Shown: positions 49,731-59,079, counted from the first letter of the stretch. The stretch: 64,000 nt of DNA from CAZDGB01 sp964504645 (GCA_964504645.1 CAZDGB010000001.1:7929-71928), one strand, 5' to 3'. Made by a program: numbers and translations. Notes: a model not told the origin generated them from the letters alone.

Positions 49731-49769
49731 CGGCGAGCGGCGCGGCGTCAGGCAATCGCTCGACTCGAA

Positions 49770-50186
49770 CTACGATGCGAACGCCGCGATTTGAAATGCG
49801 ACGCCGTAGTCGATGAAGTCCTCTTCGGGAATCGGACGGTTGCGGACGACGCGACCGGGCATCCAGCGAATCAGACCATCGGGCCGTTTCAGCCCGATCG
49901 ATACCACCAGGTCGACGATGGGGACCAACGCAACGAACCCGATGCCTCCCTGCGAGAGATTGTAAGCCCAGGCGGGAAACGTGGTCGGGTGGTCTTCGCT
50001 CGGCGGCGGGCCTTCGGGCGACACCAGGCAGACCAGAATCTGCCCCTGAAAGTCTTTGCGGTCGTGCTTCCGCACGCGCTTGTACTGGGTCTCCGTCCGG
50101 TTCTCTGACGCCGACAATTTGTCGAGGATCCGCTTGAGCGAACGGTTTTCCCGCTCGGTGTATTGAGGGATTCCAATGGCCGGCAT
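49770..50186 (-). CDS. PilZ-domain protein
   Basis: 138 residues. After an N-terminal helix (REN-RSLKRILDKL) comes a PilZ-like domain: KRVRKHDRKDF carries the arginine motif, and AYNLSQGGIGF the (D/N)xSxxG motif, with a final YGVAFQI strand. PilZ domains bind cyclic di-GMP and switch motility, secretion or polysaccharide production. The motifs are close to but not fully canonical, so nucleotide binding needs testing. It ends a three-gene minus-strand cluster with a response regulator and an Hpt protein, 24 bp after the regulator. Confidence 0.72.
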   Translation of the reverse strand: MPAIGIPQYTERENRSLKRILDKLSASENRTETQYKRVRKHDRKDFQGQILVCLVSPEGPPPSEDHPTTFPAWAYNLSQGGIGFVALVPIVDLVVSIGLKRPDGLIRWMPGRVVRNRPIPEEDFIDYGVAFQIAAFAS

Positions 50187-50210
50187 GATGCGCTCGCTAC
50201 AGCGGTGAGA

Positions 50211-50756
50211 TTACACCGGTTGAGAGACAAAGGCGTCCAGACGTTCCAGTTCCTGCCGCACGGCATCAAGGAAATGTCCGGCGGCGTCGACTTCGTTTTC
50301 CTGTACCAGCCGGGTGATCACCTCGGCGACTTTCAGCAGCGCGCTGCTCGTGTCGACGCGGCCCGCCGGCGCACCCTGAATCGCTTCCAGCGTGGTCTTC
50401 AGCAATTCGGGATCGATGGGCTTGAAGAGGACGTCGACGAAGCCGATGTCTTTCGCCAGCCGGATTTTCTCGACGTCCTTCAGCGGAGATTTCTCCTGGC
50501 CTGGACGCACGGCGGTCATCAGCACGAAAGCCGGCGCAGTCCTCCGGAGGCGCGACGACTGTTTGAACAGCTCCACGCCGTCCATTTCCGGCATGATCAA
50601 GTCGGTGAGCACGATGCCGATCGTCGGATCTTCTTCCAGGACCTGTAGCGCCTGCGCGCCGGATTCAGCCGCCAGAGATTTGAAGCCGAATTTTTGCAAC
50701 AGCCGCGTGTGGTAGTGCCGCGAGTATCCGACGTCGTCGACCACCAAAACCTTCAT
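50211..50756 (-). CDS. Response regulator, receiver plus helical tail
   Basis: 181 residues. The receiver domain shows VVDD at 5-8, phospho-acceptor Asp52 (LTDLIMPEMDG), Thr81 and Lys112 (FKPID). An extra ~14 residues between the Thr and Lys (RPGQEKSPLKDVEK) are longer than usual. The C-terminal ~55 residues are helical and lack a DNA-binding domain, so output is probably through protein contact. An Hpt gene lies just upstream (54 bp), so the two probably form a phosphorelay with a remote hybrid kinase. Confidence 0.85.
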   Translation of the reverse strand: MKVLVVDDVGYSRHYHTRLLQKFGFKSLAAESGAQALQVLEEDPTIGIVLTDLIMPEMDGVELFKQSSRLRRTAPAFVLMTAVRPGQEKSPLKDVEKIRLAKDIGFVDVLFKPIDPELLKTTLEAIQGAPAGRVDTSSALLKVAEVITRLVQENEVDAAGHFLDAVRQELERLDAFVSQPV

Positions 50757-50810
50757 GAAGTCACTTTCCAGAGCGCAAGGAAGAACAAAGAGATGATGGG
50801 CAAAGAGAGA

Positions 50811-51188
50811 CTAGCGGTGCGACGACAGAAAATGGGTCACCGCCACATCGAGCTGAGCGAGCGAAGATTTGAGCGCGTCGAACAGCAGCGGCGCGTCCTC
50901 CAGGGACTGGTTCTTGCCGCTGAATTCCAATTCCCGCGCGAGGTGATACGGACGTTTGGTGGAGAACGTGCCGATCGACCCTTTGAGCGTGTGAGCCACG
51001 AGCGCAATGCGGTCCCCGTCCCGGACGGCCACGGCGTCGGCGAGTTCTACCAGCAGCCGGTCGCGGTTCTCCGCGAACAGTTCCGCCAGTTCCCCGAGCA
51101 GCTCCAGATCGTCGCAAGCCCGATCCATCGCCTCCGCGGGGTCGAAGATCTCGGACTCGGAAAGGGAAGCAGTGACTAGCTCCGACAT
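50811..51188 (-). CDS. Hpt phosphotransfer protein
   Basis: 125 residues from the ATG at 51188 (a GTG precedes it by one codon). A four-helix Hpt domain is visible with the phosphorylated His66 in VAHTLKGSIGTF, the standard HxxKG motif. It relays phosphate between a hybrid histidine kinase and a response regulator. It is the first gene of the minus-strand Hpt/receiver/PilZ cluster. No kinase is nearby. Confidence 0.85.
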   Translation of the reverse strand: MSELVTASLSESEIFDPAEAMDRACDDLELLGELAELFAENRDRLLVELADAVAVRDGDRIALVAHTLKGSIGTFSTKRPYHLARELEFSGKNQSLEDAPLLFDALKSSLAQLDVAVTHFLSSHR

Positions 51189-51391
51189 CACGTCGTCCTC
51201 ACGCCGAGGGATGAAAATCCCGGGTTTGGTGTGTCCGAGGGACTGCGCAACGAGACGTGTTGCACTTTGGAAACGTAGCTTCCAATCGTCCGGGTCTTCA
51301 CAAAATTCTTGGTGCGGAACGACTGGCTGACGCGGCGTTTAGAAGTTGCCGTCCGGTTATGCCGGTCGTAGGACGCCGGAGGAAAGACGCA

Positions 51392-52180
51392 TCAGGGGAG
51401 CTCGATAGGCCAGTTCATGCCGGAGGTGAAACCCCCATCCACGTAGAGGATTTGGCCCGTCAGAAAGGCCGAGGCGGGACTGGCCAGAAAGATCGCCGTG
51501 CCGACCATGTCTTCCGGCACACCGAGGCGCCGCAGCGGCGTGTTGGGGATGCCCCAGGCCTGCATCGTCGGCTCGGACCAGAGCCTCTGGGTCAGATCGG
51601 TGAGGACGAATCCCGGCGCGAGCGAATTGACGCGGATGCCGTGCGGACCCCATTCCATCGCGAGACCGCGGGTCATCATGCCGATGCCGGCTTTGCTCAT
51701 GGCGTACGGCAGCACGCCGCGCAGCGGCGCGTAGGTGTTCAGCGATTCGATGTTGATGACCGTTCCGCCGCCGCCGCGGGAAATCATGTGCCGGCCGGCG
51801 GCCTGCGCCAGGAAGAACGCCCCGCGCAGATTGATGTTCACAATGTAATCGTACTCTTCGACGGTGTACGTCTCCGACCGCTTGCGGATGTTGACGCCGG
51901 CAACGTTCAAGAGCGAATCGACGCGGCCGTGCTTCGCCACGACCTGTTCGACGACCTCGCCGGCTTTCTCGGCTGCAGCGACGTCGCTGACGACGAAATC
52001 GACCGGATGCCGGCCGGTGGAAATCTCTTTCGCCGTCGCGGCGAGCGTGTCCTCGTTGCGCCCGGTGATGACGACTTTCGCCCCGCGCTCCGCGAACTCG
52101 CCGGCGAGCGCCCGGCCGATTCCCCGGCTGCCCCCGGACACCAGCACCACCAGATCGTCGACGGAAAAGAGATCGTTCAT
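51392..52180 (-). CDS. Short-chain dehydrogenase (gluconate/KduD-like)
   Basis: 262 residues. Cofactor motif VSGGSRGIGRA, NAG-type motif LLNVAGVNIRKR, catalytic Tyr/Lys in GVLPYAMSKAGIGMM, and the end GQILYVDGGFTSG. The closest groups by motif are gluconate 5-dehydrogenase and 2-deoxy-D-gluconate 3-dehydrogenase (KduD), which reduce or oxidise sugar acids. In a planctomycete this fits polysaccharide or uronate use. Alone on its strand, 203 bp from the Hpt gene. Confidence 0.82.
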   Translation of the reverse strand: MNDLFSVDDLVVLVSGGSRGIGRALAGEFAERGAKVVITGRNEDTLAATAKEISTGRHPVDFVVSDVAAAEKAGEVVEQVVAKHGRVDSLLNVAGVNIRKRSETYTVEEYDYIVNINLRGAFFLAQAAGRHMISRGGGGTVINIESLNTYAPLRGVLPYAMSKAGIGMMTRGLAMEWGPHGIRVNSLAPGFVLTDLTQRLWSEPTMQAWGIPNTPLRRLGVPEDMVGTAIFLASPASAFLTGQILYVDGGFTSGMNWPIELP

Positions 52181-52292
52181 GACAGTAGAGTCGAGAGTCG
52201 ACGGACAAGAGTCAAGAGTTGCGCATGAAGTAGAACGTCGGTGTCAAGCTTTACCGATTGACGCCCGGTGCAGATGGCGGGAGGATGTGGGC

Positions 52293-52577
52293 GTGCAAAG
52301 CATTTTCGCCTCAATACGCAGAAGCAGGTCGGCTCGCAAATTTGCGCGAGCATGGGCATTTCTCTCTGTAGTGAGCGGGATAATGTTTCTTGTGATAAGC
52401 GTTTTGCCTCCACTCAATTTGAGTGGATCGGCTTTTCATTATCTATTTAGCGCTTGCCGGCCTGGAATGTGGTTGGCTCATGTGACAATGGGCCGGGCGT
52501 GCGGAATAGCCACAACCGAACTTCATCCGCACGCCTTTCTCAGGTATGCTCGCCGGGATGACTTCCTCCCCCATTGA
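52293..52577 (+). CDS. Possible small membrane protein
   Basis: 94 residues from a GTG at 52293, with GGGAGG eight bases upstream. A basic start (RRSRSARKFAR) is followed by a strong hydrophobic segment (WAFLSVVSGIMFLVISVLPPL). The rest is unremarkable. It overlaps the start of the next gene by 20 bases. It lies in an otherwise gene-free 377-bp space. The good ribosome site and TM segment support it, but composition alone cannot prove it. Confidence 0.35.
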   Translation: MQSIFASIRRSRSARKFARAWAFLSVVSGIMFLVISVLPPLNLSGSAFHYLFSACRPGMWLAHVTMGRACGIATTELHPHAFLRYARRDDFLPH

Positions 52578-53799
52578 GACGGCCCGGCTCGACAACGGTC
52601 TGACGCTGCTGGTCGAAACGCTGCCCGACGTCCAATCGGCCGCGTGGTCGCTGATGATTCCCGCCGGCAGCGCAGCCGAACCGGAGGGAGCGAACGGCGT
52701 GGCGGCCACGCTGTGCGACTGGCTCTTCCGCGGCGCGGGGCCGTACTCGAATCAGGAATTGTCCGGCGAGCTCGATTCGCTCGGCATCCAGAATCACGAA
52801 TCGGTCTCTGCCAGCCATATCACGCTGCAAGGGGCGTGTCTCGCGAAAAATCTGCCGGCGGCGTTCGGCGTTTACGGCGAGATTGTCCAGCGGCCGCTGC
52901 TGGAGGAAGAAGAATTCGAGCCGACGCTGATGGGCGTCGCGCAGTCGCTGCAGGCGCTGGAAGACGACCCGCGGCAGAAAGTGATGGTGGAACTCGTCCG
53001 CCGCTGCTATCCGCCGCCGTGGAACCGTCCGCCGGAAGGGACGCTGGAGGAATTGGAGTCCATCGCGCCGAAAAAGGTCCGCGGCCATTTCCAGTCAAGC
53101 TTCTCACCGCACGACGCGATTCTGGGCGTCGCGGGGAATGTAAAATTTGACGATGTGCTGGCGGTCGTGCGGAAGACCTTCGGCGACTGGCCGGTGCGAA
53201 AGCCTCTTCACATCGCGACGGCGCAGCCGCGAGCCGGATCGCGGCACCATTTGCCGCAAGAATCGACGCAGACGCAGATCGGCGTGGCGTACCGGGCGGT
53301 GCCCTATCGCGATCCCGATTACTACGCCGCGTGGGCCGCGGTGAGCATTCTCAGCGGCGGCATGAGCTCGCGGCTGCTCGCCGAAGTCCGCGAGAAGCGC
53401 GGCTTGTGCTATTCGATTTACGCCTCGCTCCACAGCCTGAAAGACGCCGGCTACGTGCTCTGCTACGCCGGCACTACCAACGAGCGTGCCGCGGAGACCT
53501 TGGAATTGACGATCCGTGAATTGCGGCGGTTGCAGGACGGGATCGCCGTCGACGAATTGAGCCGCTGCCGGGCGCGGGCGAAAAGTTCGCTGATCATGTC
53601 GCAGGAGTCGACCAGCTCGCGGGCGTCGTCGCTGGCGCGAGACTGGTATTACCTCGGTCGAACGGTGACGCTCGACGAAATCCGCGGCCGGATCGAAGCG
53701 TTGACGCCGGACCACGTCGTCGATTACGTCCGCCGCCACCCGGCGGAGGATTTCACGCTGGTGACGATGGGACCGAAAGAACTCGGCGTTTCCGGTTAG
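52558..53799 (+). CDS. M16 peptidase, non-catalytic subunit
   Basis: 413 residues from the ATG at 52558; an ATG at 52546 would add four. Both M16 halves are present. The zinc motif HxxEH is missing: where it should be, the protein reads GVAATLCDWLFRGAG. The C-terminal half keeps the substrate-binding motif SSRLLAEVREKRGLCYSIYA with the Arg/Tyr pair. This is the pattern of the regulatory subunit of M16B heterodimers. The partner with the zinc motif follows 60 bp downstream. No signal peptide is seen. Confidence 0.85.
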   Translation: MTSSPIETARLDNGLTLLVETLPDVQSAAWSLMIPAGSAAEPEGANGVAATLCDWLFRGAGPYSNQELSGELDSLGIQNHESVSASHITLQGACLAKNLPAAFGVYGEIVQRPLLEEEEFEPTLMGVAQSLQALEDDPRQKVMVELVRRCYPPPWNRPPEGTLEELESIAPKKVRGHFQSSFSPHDAILGVAGNVKFDDVLAVVRKTFGDWPVRKPLHIATAQPRAGSRHHLPQESTQTQIGVAYRAVPYRDPDYYAAWAAVSILSGGMSSRLLAEVREKRGLCYSIYASLHSLKDAGYVLCYAGTTNERAAETLELTIRELRRLQDGIAVDELSRCRARAKSSLIMSQESTSSRASSLARDWYYLGRTVTLDEIRGRIEALTPDHVVDYVRRHPAEDFTLVTMGPKELGVSG

Positions 53800-53858
53800 C
53801 CGCGACGCGAAGGGTTTCCGAGCGGAGCGCTTCGCAAAGCCTCCGCGTCGCGGCTAAC
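53795..53858. repeat. Hairpin spanning the stop of the first M16 gene
   Basis: Arms GTTAGCCGCGACGCG (53795-53809) and CGCGTCGCGGCTAAC (53844-53858) are exact reverse complements. The left arm contains the stop codon TAG of the upstream gene, and the right arm touches the next ATG. It may attenuate transcription or influence the mRNA between the two subunits. Confidence 0.6.
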
Positions 53859-53859
53859 C

Positions 53860-55122
53860 ATGAATCACAACATCAACAAACAACTCATGAACTTCCATCA
53901 CGCTACGCTTGCTAACGGTCTCGATGTCGTCGCGGAGCTCAATCCGGCGGTGCACAGCGTGGCGTTCGGGTTCTTCGTGAAGGCTGGGTCGCGGGATGAG
54001 ACGCCGGACGTGCATGGCGTCAGCCATTTTCTGGAGCACATGGCGTTCAAGGGGACCGAGCGGTTTTCGGCCGAGGATGTCAATCGCATCTTCGACGACT
54101 TCGGGGCCGACTACAACGCGGCGACGAGCGAGGAATCGACGGTGTTCTACGCCGCCGTGTTGCCGGAGTACTTGCCGCAGACGTTCGAGCTGCAAGCGGC
54201 GCTGGTGCAGCCGTCGCTGCGCGACGACGACTTCCAGACCGAGAAGAAGATCATCCTGGAAGAGATCGGCATGTACGACGATCAGCCGCACATCGTGGCG
54301 TACGACGCCATTATGCAGACACACTTTCAGGGGCATCCGCTGGGCTGCACGATTCTCGGCACGACCCAAAGCATCACCGATCTCACGCCGGACCAGATGC
54401 GGCACTATCATCGCGAGCATTACGGGGCGGGGAACATCGTGCTCGCCGTCGCGGGGAACGCCGACTGGGACGACGTGCTGTCGCTGGCGAAACAACACTG
54501 CGCCGCGTGGCCGGCGGGCGTCGCTCCGCGGGCGTTGAAACCGGCGGCGGGCGCCGGCGGGTGCCGCGTCATCACGCGAGACGCGTTGCAGATGGAACAG
54601 GTGATGCAGATCGGCCCGGCGCCGGATGTGTTCGACCCGCTGCGCTACGCCGCCGAATTGCTGACGGTGATCGTCGGCGACGAACAGAACAGCCGTTTGT
54701 TCTGGGGACTCGTCGATCCCGGATATGCGGAGCTCGCCGAGCTGAACTACAACGATTTCGACGATACGGGAACGTATCTGTTCCTGTTGAGCGGTGAACC
54801 AGAGGAGACGGCTGAGAATTTGTCTCGCGCCGCGGCGATTCTCGACGCCGTCAACCGCGAGGGGGTGACCGAGCGCGAGCTGCAGCAGGCGAAGACGAAA
54901 GTCGCCTCGCGGATCGTGCTGCGCGGCGAGCGGCCAATGGGTCGCTTGTCGTCGTTGGGAGGGAACTGGCTGGCCCGCAAGGAATATCGGACGATCGCCG
55001 ATGATCTGCGGACGGTCGAAGCCCTCACGCGGGATGACATTCGGCAGTTGCTCGACCGCTTCCCGCTGAAATTGCAGACGACCGTCGGCGTCGGCCCGTT
55101 GAGCGAGATTCGCGTCCCTTAG
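53860..55122 (+). CDS. M16 peptidase, zinc-binding catalytic subunit
   Basis: 420 residues from the ATG at 53860; an ATG at 53887 (MNFHHATLANG) is an alternative. The zinc motif is HFLEH (H56, E59, H60), with the downstream acidic zinc ligand in EKKIILEEIGM. In the C-terminal half, where partner subunits have SRLxxEVREKRGLxYS, this protein reads NSRLFWGLVDPGYAELAELNYNDF, so the Arg/Tyr substrate pair is lost. Together with the preceding gene, it makes one complete active site. Such heterodimers degrade short peptides. Confidence 0.87.
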   Translation: MNHNINKQLMNFHHATLANGLDVVAELNPAVHSVAFGFFVKAGSRDETPDVHGVSHFLEHMAFKGTERFSAEDVNRIFDDFGADYNAATSEESTVFYAAVLPEYLPQTFELQAALVQPSLRDDDFQTEKKIILEEIGMYDDQPHIVAYDAIMQTHFQGHPLGCTILGTTQSITDLTPDQMRHYHREHYGAGNIVLAVAGNADWDDVLSLAKQHCAAWPAGVAPRALKPAAGAGGCRVITRDALQMEQVMQIGPAPDVFDPLRYAAELLTVIVGDEQNSRLFWGLVDPGYAELAELNYNDFDDTGTYLFLLSGEPEETAENLSRAAAILDAVNREGVTERELQQAKTKVASRIVLRGERPMGRLSSLGGNWLARKEYRTIADDLRTVEALTRDDIRQLLDRFPLKLQTTVGVGPLSEIRVP

Positions 55123-55397
55123 CGGCGTTGCGCAGAATCATCATTTTCGCCGAATTTCTGCAACGCGATCAAAACGAAGCGGGTAGATTCTACCAACACG
55201 GTCGCCGTGCGCGCCGAACAGGCGGCGAGGCAGTTTTTGTGATCCGCCTCGTTGCGGACGGCGTTCAGTTCCATTGAGTCGGCGCACGAAAATCGCCAAG
55301 ATACACGGCGACGCTGCCAGGGAACTCTGCGGCACACTCGAATTCCGGCCGTCGCTGGGGCGGCGGCCGACCCTCTTTCGCTGAAGGATGCACTAGA

Positions 55398-57134
55398 ATG
55401 AGACGATTCAGGATGCGGGCGGCATGGGCGTGGACGTTGGCAGCGTGCCTGGCGGTGACGGCCGTTCCGGTCCGGGCGGAGGACGACGATGAGGACGGCG
55501 CCGGCGGCGAATCGCTGCTGCCGCGGGAAACGCTCGTCTACTTCTCCATCCCCAGCCTCCCCGAATTCAAGGAGCAGCTCGACAACTCGCTCTTCGGCGA
55601 AATGCTGAAAGATCCCGAGCTGCAGCCGTTCATCGACGGCGTGAAAGCGAAGATCGGCGAAGGCGCCGGCGCGATCAAGGACGAAGTCGGCGTCTCGCTG
55701 GAAGACATCCTGGCGATTCCCTCCGGCGAAATCACGTTCGCCGCCGTCGAACTCTCCACGCGGAAAATCGGCCTGGTCCTGCTGCTGGAGTACGGCGACC
55801 ACAAGTCGACGGTCGACACCCTCTTGGACAAGATGGAAGGCGCGCTCAAGGAGATGGGCGGCGAAGTCGAGGGTGAGGACGTGGAAGGCGTCAATATCCG
55901 CACCTTCACGTTCCCGTCGGAACAGGACCTGCCGTTCGACAAGATGGCCTACTTCGACCACGACGAATATCTCGTCCTCGCCAGCGATCCCGAGGCGCTC
56001 AAGGCGATTCTGGAGCGTTGGGACGGCAAGAGCGACGACACGTTCGCCGAACACGACACCTACAAGTACCTAATGGAAAAATGCGTCGCCGAAGGCCAGG
56101 AGCCGGCCCTCAAGTGGTTCGTCAATCCGATCGGCTTGGCGCAGTCGGTCATCGGCATGATGCAGGCGGAATACCCGCAGGCCGGCATGGCGCTCGGCGT
56201 GTTGCCGATCCTTGGTTTGGACAAGCTCAAGGCGCTGGGCGGCGCCGGCCTGGTGAGCGTCGATGATTTCGACGGACTGTCCAAGATGTTCATCTACGTC
56301 GACCAGCCGACGACGGGCATCCTGAATCTGTTCCAATTCCCCGCCGCGGAACTGGCTCCGCCGAAGTGGGTGCCGGCCGACGTCGGCATGTACTGGGCCA
56401 TGAACTGGAACGTGGCCAGCGCGTACAGCGCGACGGAGATCCTGTTCGATTCGTTCTCCGGACCGGGTTCGTTCGGGAAGATTATCGACCAGATGGCGGA
56501 GCGCGAGGACGGCCCCGGCCTGCATTTGAAGAAGGACGTGATCGATCAACTCTCCGGACAGATCCATGTCGTCATGGGGGAAAGCGAAGCTGAGGATGGC
56601 TTGGCGCCGACGCCGAAGATGATGTTCGCGCTCGATCTGAAGAATCCGTCGAAGATGAACGCCGTGCTGGCCAAGGCCGCGAAGTCGGACGGCTTCCGCG
56701 GCGAGACGCGCGACTTCGAAGGGACGACGATTTACGACGTGGAAGGGGCCGGGGACGGCAATGCGTCGCTGGCAGTCGCCGAAAAGCACCTCTTCATCGC
56801 CACGGATACGGCTCTCTTGGAGAACGCGTTGCGGCCGCGGAGCGAGATGCCCGCGCTCGCCGCCGATCCCGTCTACAAGAAGCTGGCGGCGAAGTTCCCG
56901 AAGAAAGCGTCGATGGTGGGCTACCAGAACGGCAGCAGCCAGTTGAAGTCGGTCTACCAGGTGATGAAATCGGGCAACATCCCCGGCGACGTGCCGGAGG
57001 ACGTCCGCGAATTGATCGGCAAGCTGCCCGACTTCGAAGTTCTCGAGAAGTACCTGCGGGCGAACGGCAGCTACACCGTGCCCGACAAGAAGGGGGCGTT
57101 GACCACGTCGTTCACCCTCCGCGATCAGGACTAA
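55398..57134 (+). CDS. Secreted DUF3352-like protein
   Basis: 578 residues with AAGGA nine bases before the ATG. A signal peptide (MRAAWAWTLAACLAVTAVPVRA) is followed by an acidic linker and a beta/alpha body (ETLVYFSIPSLPEFKEQLDNS; MAYFDHDEYLVLASDPEALKAIL; ASLAVAEKHLFIATDTALLENAL). The repeated pattern of substrate-side strands and a late helix is that of DUF3352-type proteins found in planctomycetes. Function unknown; the location is probably periplasmic. A clear terminator follows at 57168-57202. Confidence 0.7.
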   Translation: MRRFRMRAAWAWTLAACLAVTAVPVRAEDDDEDGAGGESLLPRETLVYFSIPSLPEFKEQLDNSLFGEMLKDPELQPFIDGVKAKIGEGAGAIKDEVGVSLEDILAIPSGEITFAAVELSTRKIGLVLLLEYGDHKSTVDTLLDKMEGALKEMGGEVEGEDVEGVNIRTFTFPSEQDLPFDKMAYFDHDEYLVLASDPEALKAILERWDGKSDDTFAEHDTYKYLMEKCVAEGQEPALKWFVNPIGLAQSVIGMMQAEYPQAGMALGVLPILGLDKLKALGGAGLVSVDDFDGLSKMFIYVDQPTTGILNLFQFPAAELAPPKWVPADVGMYWAMNWNVASAYSATEILFDSFSGPGSFGKIIDQMAEREDGPGLHLKKDVIDQLSGQIHVVMGESEAEDGLAPTPKMMFALDLKNPSKMNAVLAKAAKSDGFRGETRDFEGTTIYDVEGAGDGNASLAVAEKHLFIATDTALLENALRPRSEMPALAADPVYKKLAAKFPKKASMVGYQNGSSQLKSVYQVMKSGNIPGDVPEDVRELIGKLPDFEVLEKYLRANGSYTVPDKKGALTTSFTLRDQD

Positions 57135-57167
57135 CCGGCGTTCCCTTCCACGCTTGCAAGTTCGCAG

Positions 57168-57202
57168 CCGCCGGGACGGTTTTACCGTCCCGGCGGTTTT
57201 TT
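57168..57202 (+). terminator. Intrinsic terminator
   Basis: Arms CCGCCGGGACGGT and ACCGTCCCGGCGG form a perfect 13-bp stem with a short loop, followed by six T. It terminates the DUF3352-like gene. Confidence 0.85.
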
Positions 57203-57312
57203 GTTGCATGAATTCGGGCCGGCCGGCGATACCCATTCCCGTTCGTCGGGTTCAATCTGGTATCGTGTAGGACAAATCCCGGCTTCGGTCGATCCGTCAG
57301 GGAGCCTCAATC

Positions 57313-58236
57313 ATGCGTCCCATCCAATTGTTCTTCGGCGTTGCAATCTGCTTCCTTTTCCATGCGAATCTCCCGGCGGAAGACGGCGTGCCGGAGGCGA
57401 AGGCGTTGTTCCAGAAACTCGACGCCAACGGCGACGGGAAACTCGTCGCCAAGGAAGTTCCCGAGGAGCAGACGCGCTTCTTCGAACGGCTGCTGCGGAA
57501 CGAAGATAAGAACAAAGACGGCGAGCTGTCGCTCGACGAGTTTCTCGCCGGGCACAAGTCCGACGACGGACCCGGCTTGCCGTTGAACGGCCTCGGCGGA
57601 CCCGCCCGCGGCCGCGGCGACCTCAAGCAGCGGTTCGAAATGCTCGATCGAAACAAGGACGGCAAAGTCACCCGCGACGAAGTTCCCCCCTTCGCCCGCG
57701 AACGATTGCAGCCGTTGTTCGACCGGCTCGGCAAGGATGAAATTTCACTCGAAGACTTCACGCGGATGCAGCGGCCCCCCGGTGGTGAGCGCCCGGGGAT
57801 GGAGCGCGGCGAAGGCGCCCGCCCGCGCGGACCATTGATCGCCCGTTTGCTCGACGCCAACGGCGACGGCCGCATCAGCAAAGCCGAGTTGGCCAAGGCC
57901 GCCGATTTGTTCGAGCAACTCGATCAGAACCAGGACGGCGAGTTGGACATGTTCGAATTGCTCGGCCCGCCGCCGGACGGACCGCGGCCGCGCGGCCCGG
58001 AAATGGAACGGGGCGAAGGAGGCCGGCCGGATCGTCCATTCTTCGCGCGGATGGACGCCAATCAAGACGGCAAGCTCACCAAGGACGAGTTGCCCGAACG
58101 CTTGCGCGACCGGTTCGATCAGCTTGACCGCAACCAGGACGGAACCCTGTCGCCCGACGAACTCCCCGCGGGCCCCGGCCGGCGACCCGAGTCGCCCGAC
58201 AGTCCCGCACGTCCGAAACGGCCGGCGGCGGAGTAA
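57313..58236 (+). CDS. Secreted EF-hand repeat protein
   Basis: 307 residues with a signal peptide (LFFGVAICFLFHANLPA). At least seven calcium loops are visible: DANGDGKLVAKE, DKNKDGELSLDE, DRNKDGKVTRDE, DANGDGRISKAE, DQNQDGELDMFE, DANQDGKLTKDE and DRNQDGTLSPDE, plus a degenerate GKDEISLEDF. The linkers are Pro/Gly/Arg-rich (RPPGGERPGMERGEG). Such proteins bind calcium outside the cytoplasm and are frequent in planctomycetes. GGGAG precedes the ATG. Confidence 0.87.
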   Translation: MRPIQLFFGVAICFLFHANLPAEDGVPEAKALFQKLDANGDGKLVAKEVPEEQTRFFERLLRNEDKNKDGELSLDEFLAGHKSDDGPGLPLNGLGGPARGRGDLKQRFEMLDRNKDGKVTRDEVPPFARERLQPLFDRLGKDEISLEDFTRMQRPPGGERPGMERGEGARPRGPLIARLLDANGDGRISKAELAKAADLFEQLDQNQDGELDMFELLGPPPDGPRPRGPEMERGEGGRPDRPFFARMDANQDGKLTKDELPERLRDRFDQLDRNQDGTLSPDELPAGPGRRPESPDSPARPKRPAAE

Positions 58237-58245
58237 TCATTTTCC

Positions 58246-58303
58246 GAGCGGGGGGCGTGAGCCCCCTGGTTCAGCGTCCACAGGGGGCTTACGCCCCCCG
58301 CTC
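58246..58303. repeat. Hairpin with 23-bp arms between convergent genes
   Basis: Positions 58246-58268 (GAGCGGGGGGCGTGAGCC...) and 58281-58303 are reverse complements with one mismatch and a 12-nt loop. It is a strong stem of the dispersed hairpin class. Confidence 0.7.
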
Positions 58304-58320
58304 AGTGGACTCAAAACAAA

Positions 58321-58352
58321 ACGGCTCCGCATCGGTTAGGATGCGGAGCCGT
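58321..58352 (-). terminator. Terminator for the OmpH-like gene
   Basis: Arms ACGGCTCCGCAT and ATGCGGAGCCGT with an 8-nt loop; the plus strand has AAAACAAAA just before it, giving a T run for the minus-strand transcript from the OmpH-like gene. Confidence 0.75.
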
Positions 58353-58383
58353 TGAATTCAAGCACTCGGCGAACAGCGAAACG

Positions 58384-59079
58384 CTATTCGATTTCCTTTG
58401 ACTTCTTCGCTTCGGCCGTCTTCTTCTCGTCGGACTTCTTCTTCGGCTTGGTCTGCTCGGCATCGGCCGTCGGCTTCGTTTCGGCGGGCGGCGCGGCTTC
58501 GGTCGCCGGGGCCGGCTTCACTTCGGTCGACGTCTTGCGGGTCTGCAGCGCGAGGATCACGTCGTTGGTGATGTCGCTGCCGGGTTCCACGCTCAACAGC
58601 AGCGCGTCGTTCTTCGGAATGACGATGCTGAAGCCCTTCTTGGCGGCGATTTCCTGCGCCACCGGGCGGACGACCGCGCGGAACTGAACCTTCAGCTGGT
58701 TCTCGAACTTCGCGAGCTCGGCCTGGGCCTGGTTCTGCATCATTTGCCGTTTGGCGTTCGCCGTGGCCGATTCCTTCTGAATCTTCCGGGCTTCTTCCGC
58801 CGGAACCTGCTCCGGATGCTCGGCTTTGACTTCTTCGATCAGCGTTTTGAGTCCCTCGGTCAGCTCGGTGTCGGCCTTGACGAGGGCGTTGTTGAGCGAG
58901 ACCTTCTTCATCTTGAGCATGTCGTCGAGGCGGGCGCTGACGCCGACCGCTTTCGCGATCTCATCCAGGTCGACGACCGCGAGTCCGCCCTTGGCCGAGC
59001 TCGCCGATCCCTGCCAGCCGCAACCGATGACCCCCGCCAGCGAGCCGGCGAGGACGCAGCACAGTCCCCAGTGACGCAT
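58384..59079 (-). CDS. OmpH/Skp-like lipoprotein
   Basis: 231 residues with GGAGG just before the ATG. The signal peptide ends in a lipobox (GVIGC, Cys20). The body is a long coiled coil (residues ~45-135) between two short strands (GGLAVVDLDEIAKAVG and KKGFSIVIPKND), the Skp/OmpH topology. Skp is a periplasmic chaperone for outer membrane proteins; a lipid-anchored form would stay at a membrane. The C-terminal 50 residues are Lys/Glu/Ala/Pro-rich. A porin gene lies upstream on the same strand, 170 bp away, consistent with an outer membrane role. Confidence 0.78.
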   Translation of the reverse strand: MRHWGLCCVLAGSLAGVIGCGWQGSASSAKGGLAVVDLDEIAKAVGVSARLDDMLKMKKVSLNNALVKADTELTEGLKTLIEEVKAEHPEQVPAEEARKIQKESATANAKRQMMQNQAQAELAKFENQLKVQFRAVVRPVAQEIAAKKGFSIVIPKNDALLLSVEPGSDITNDVILALQTRKTSTEVKPAPATEAAPPAETKPTADAEQTKPKKKSDEKKTAEAKKSKEIE

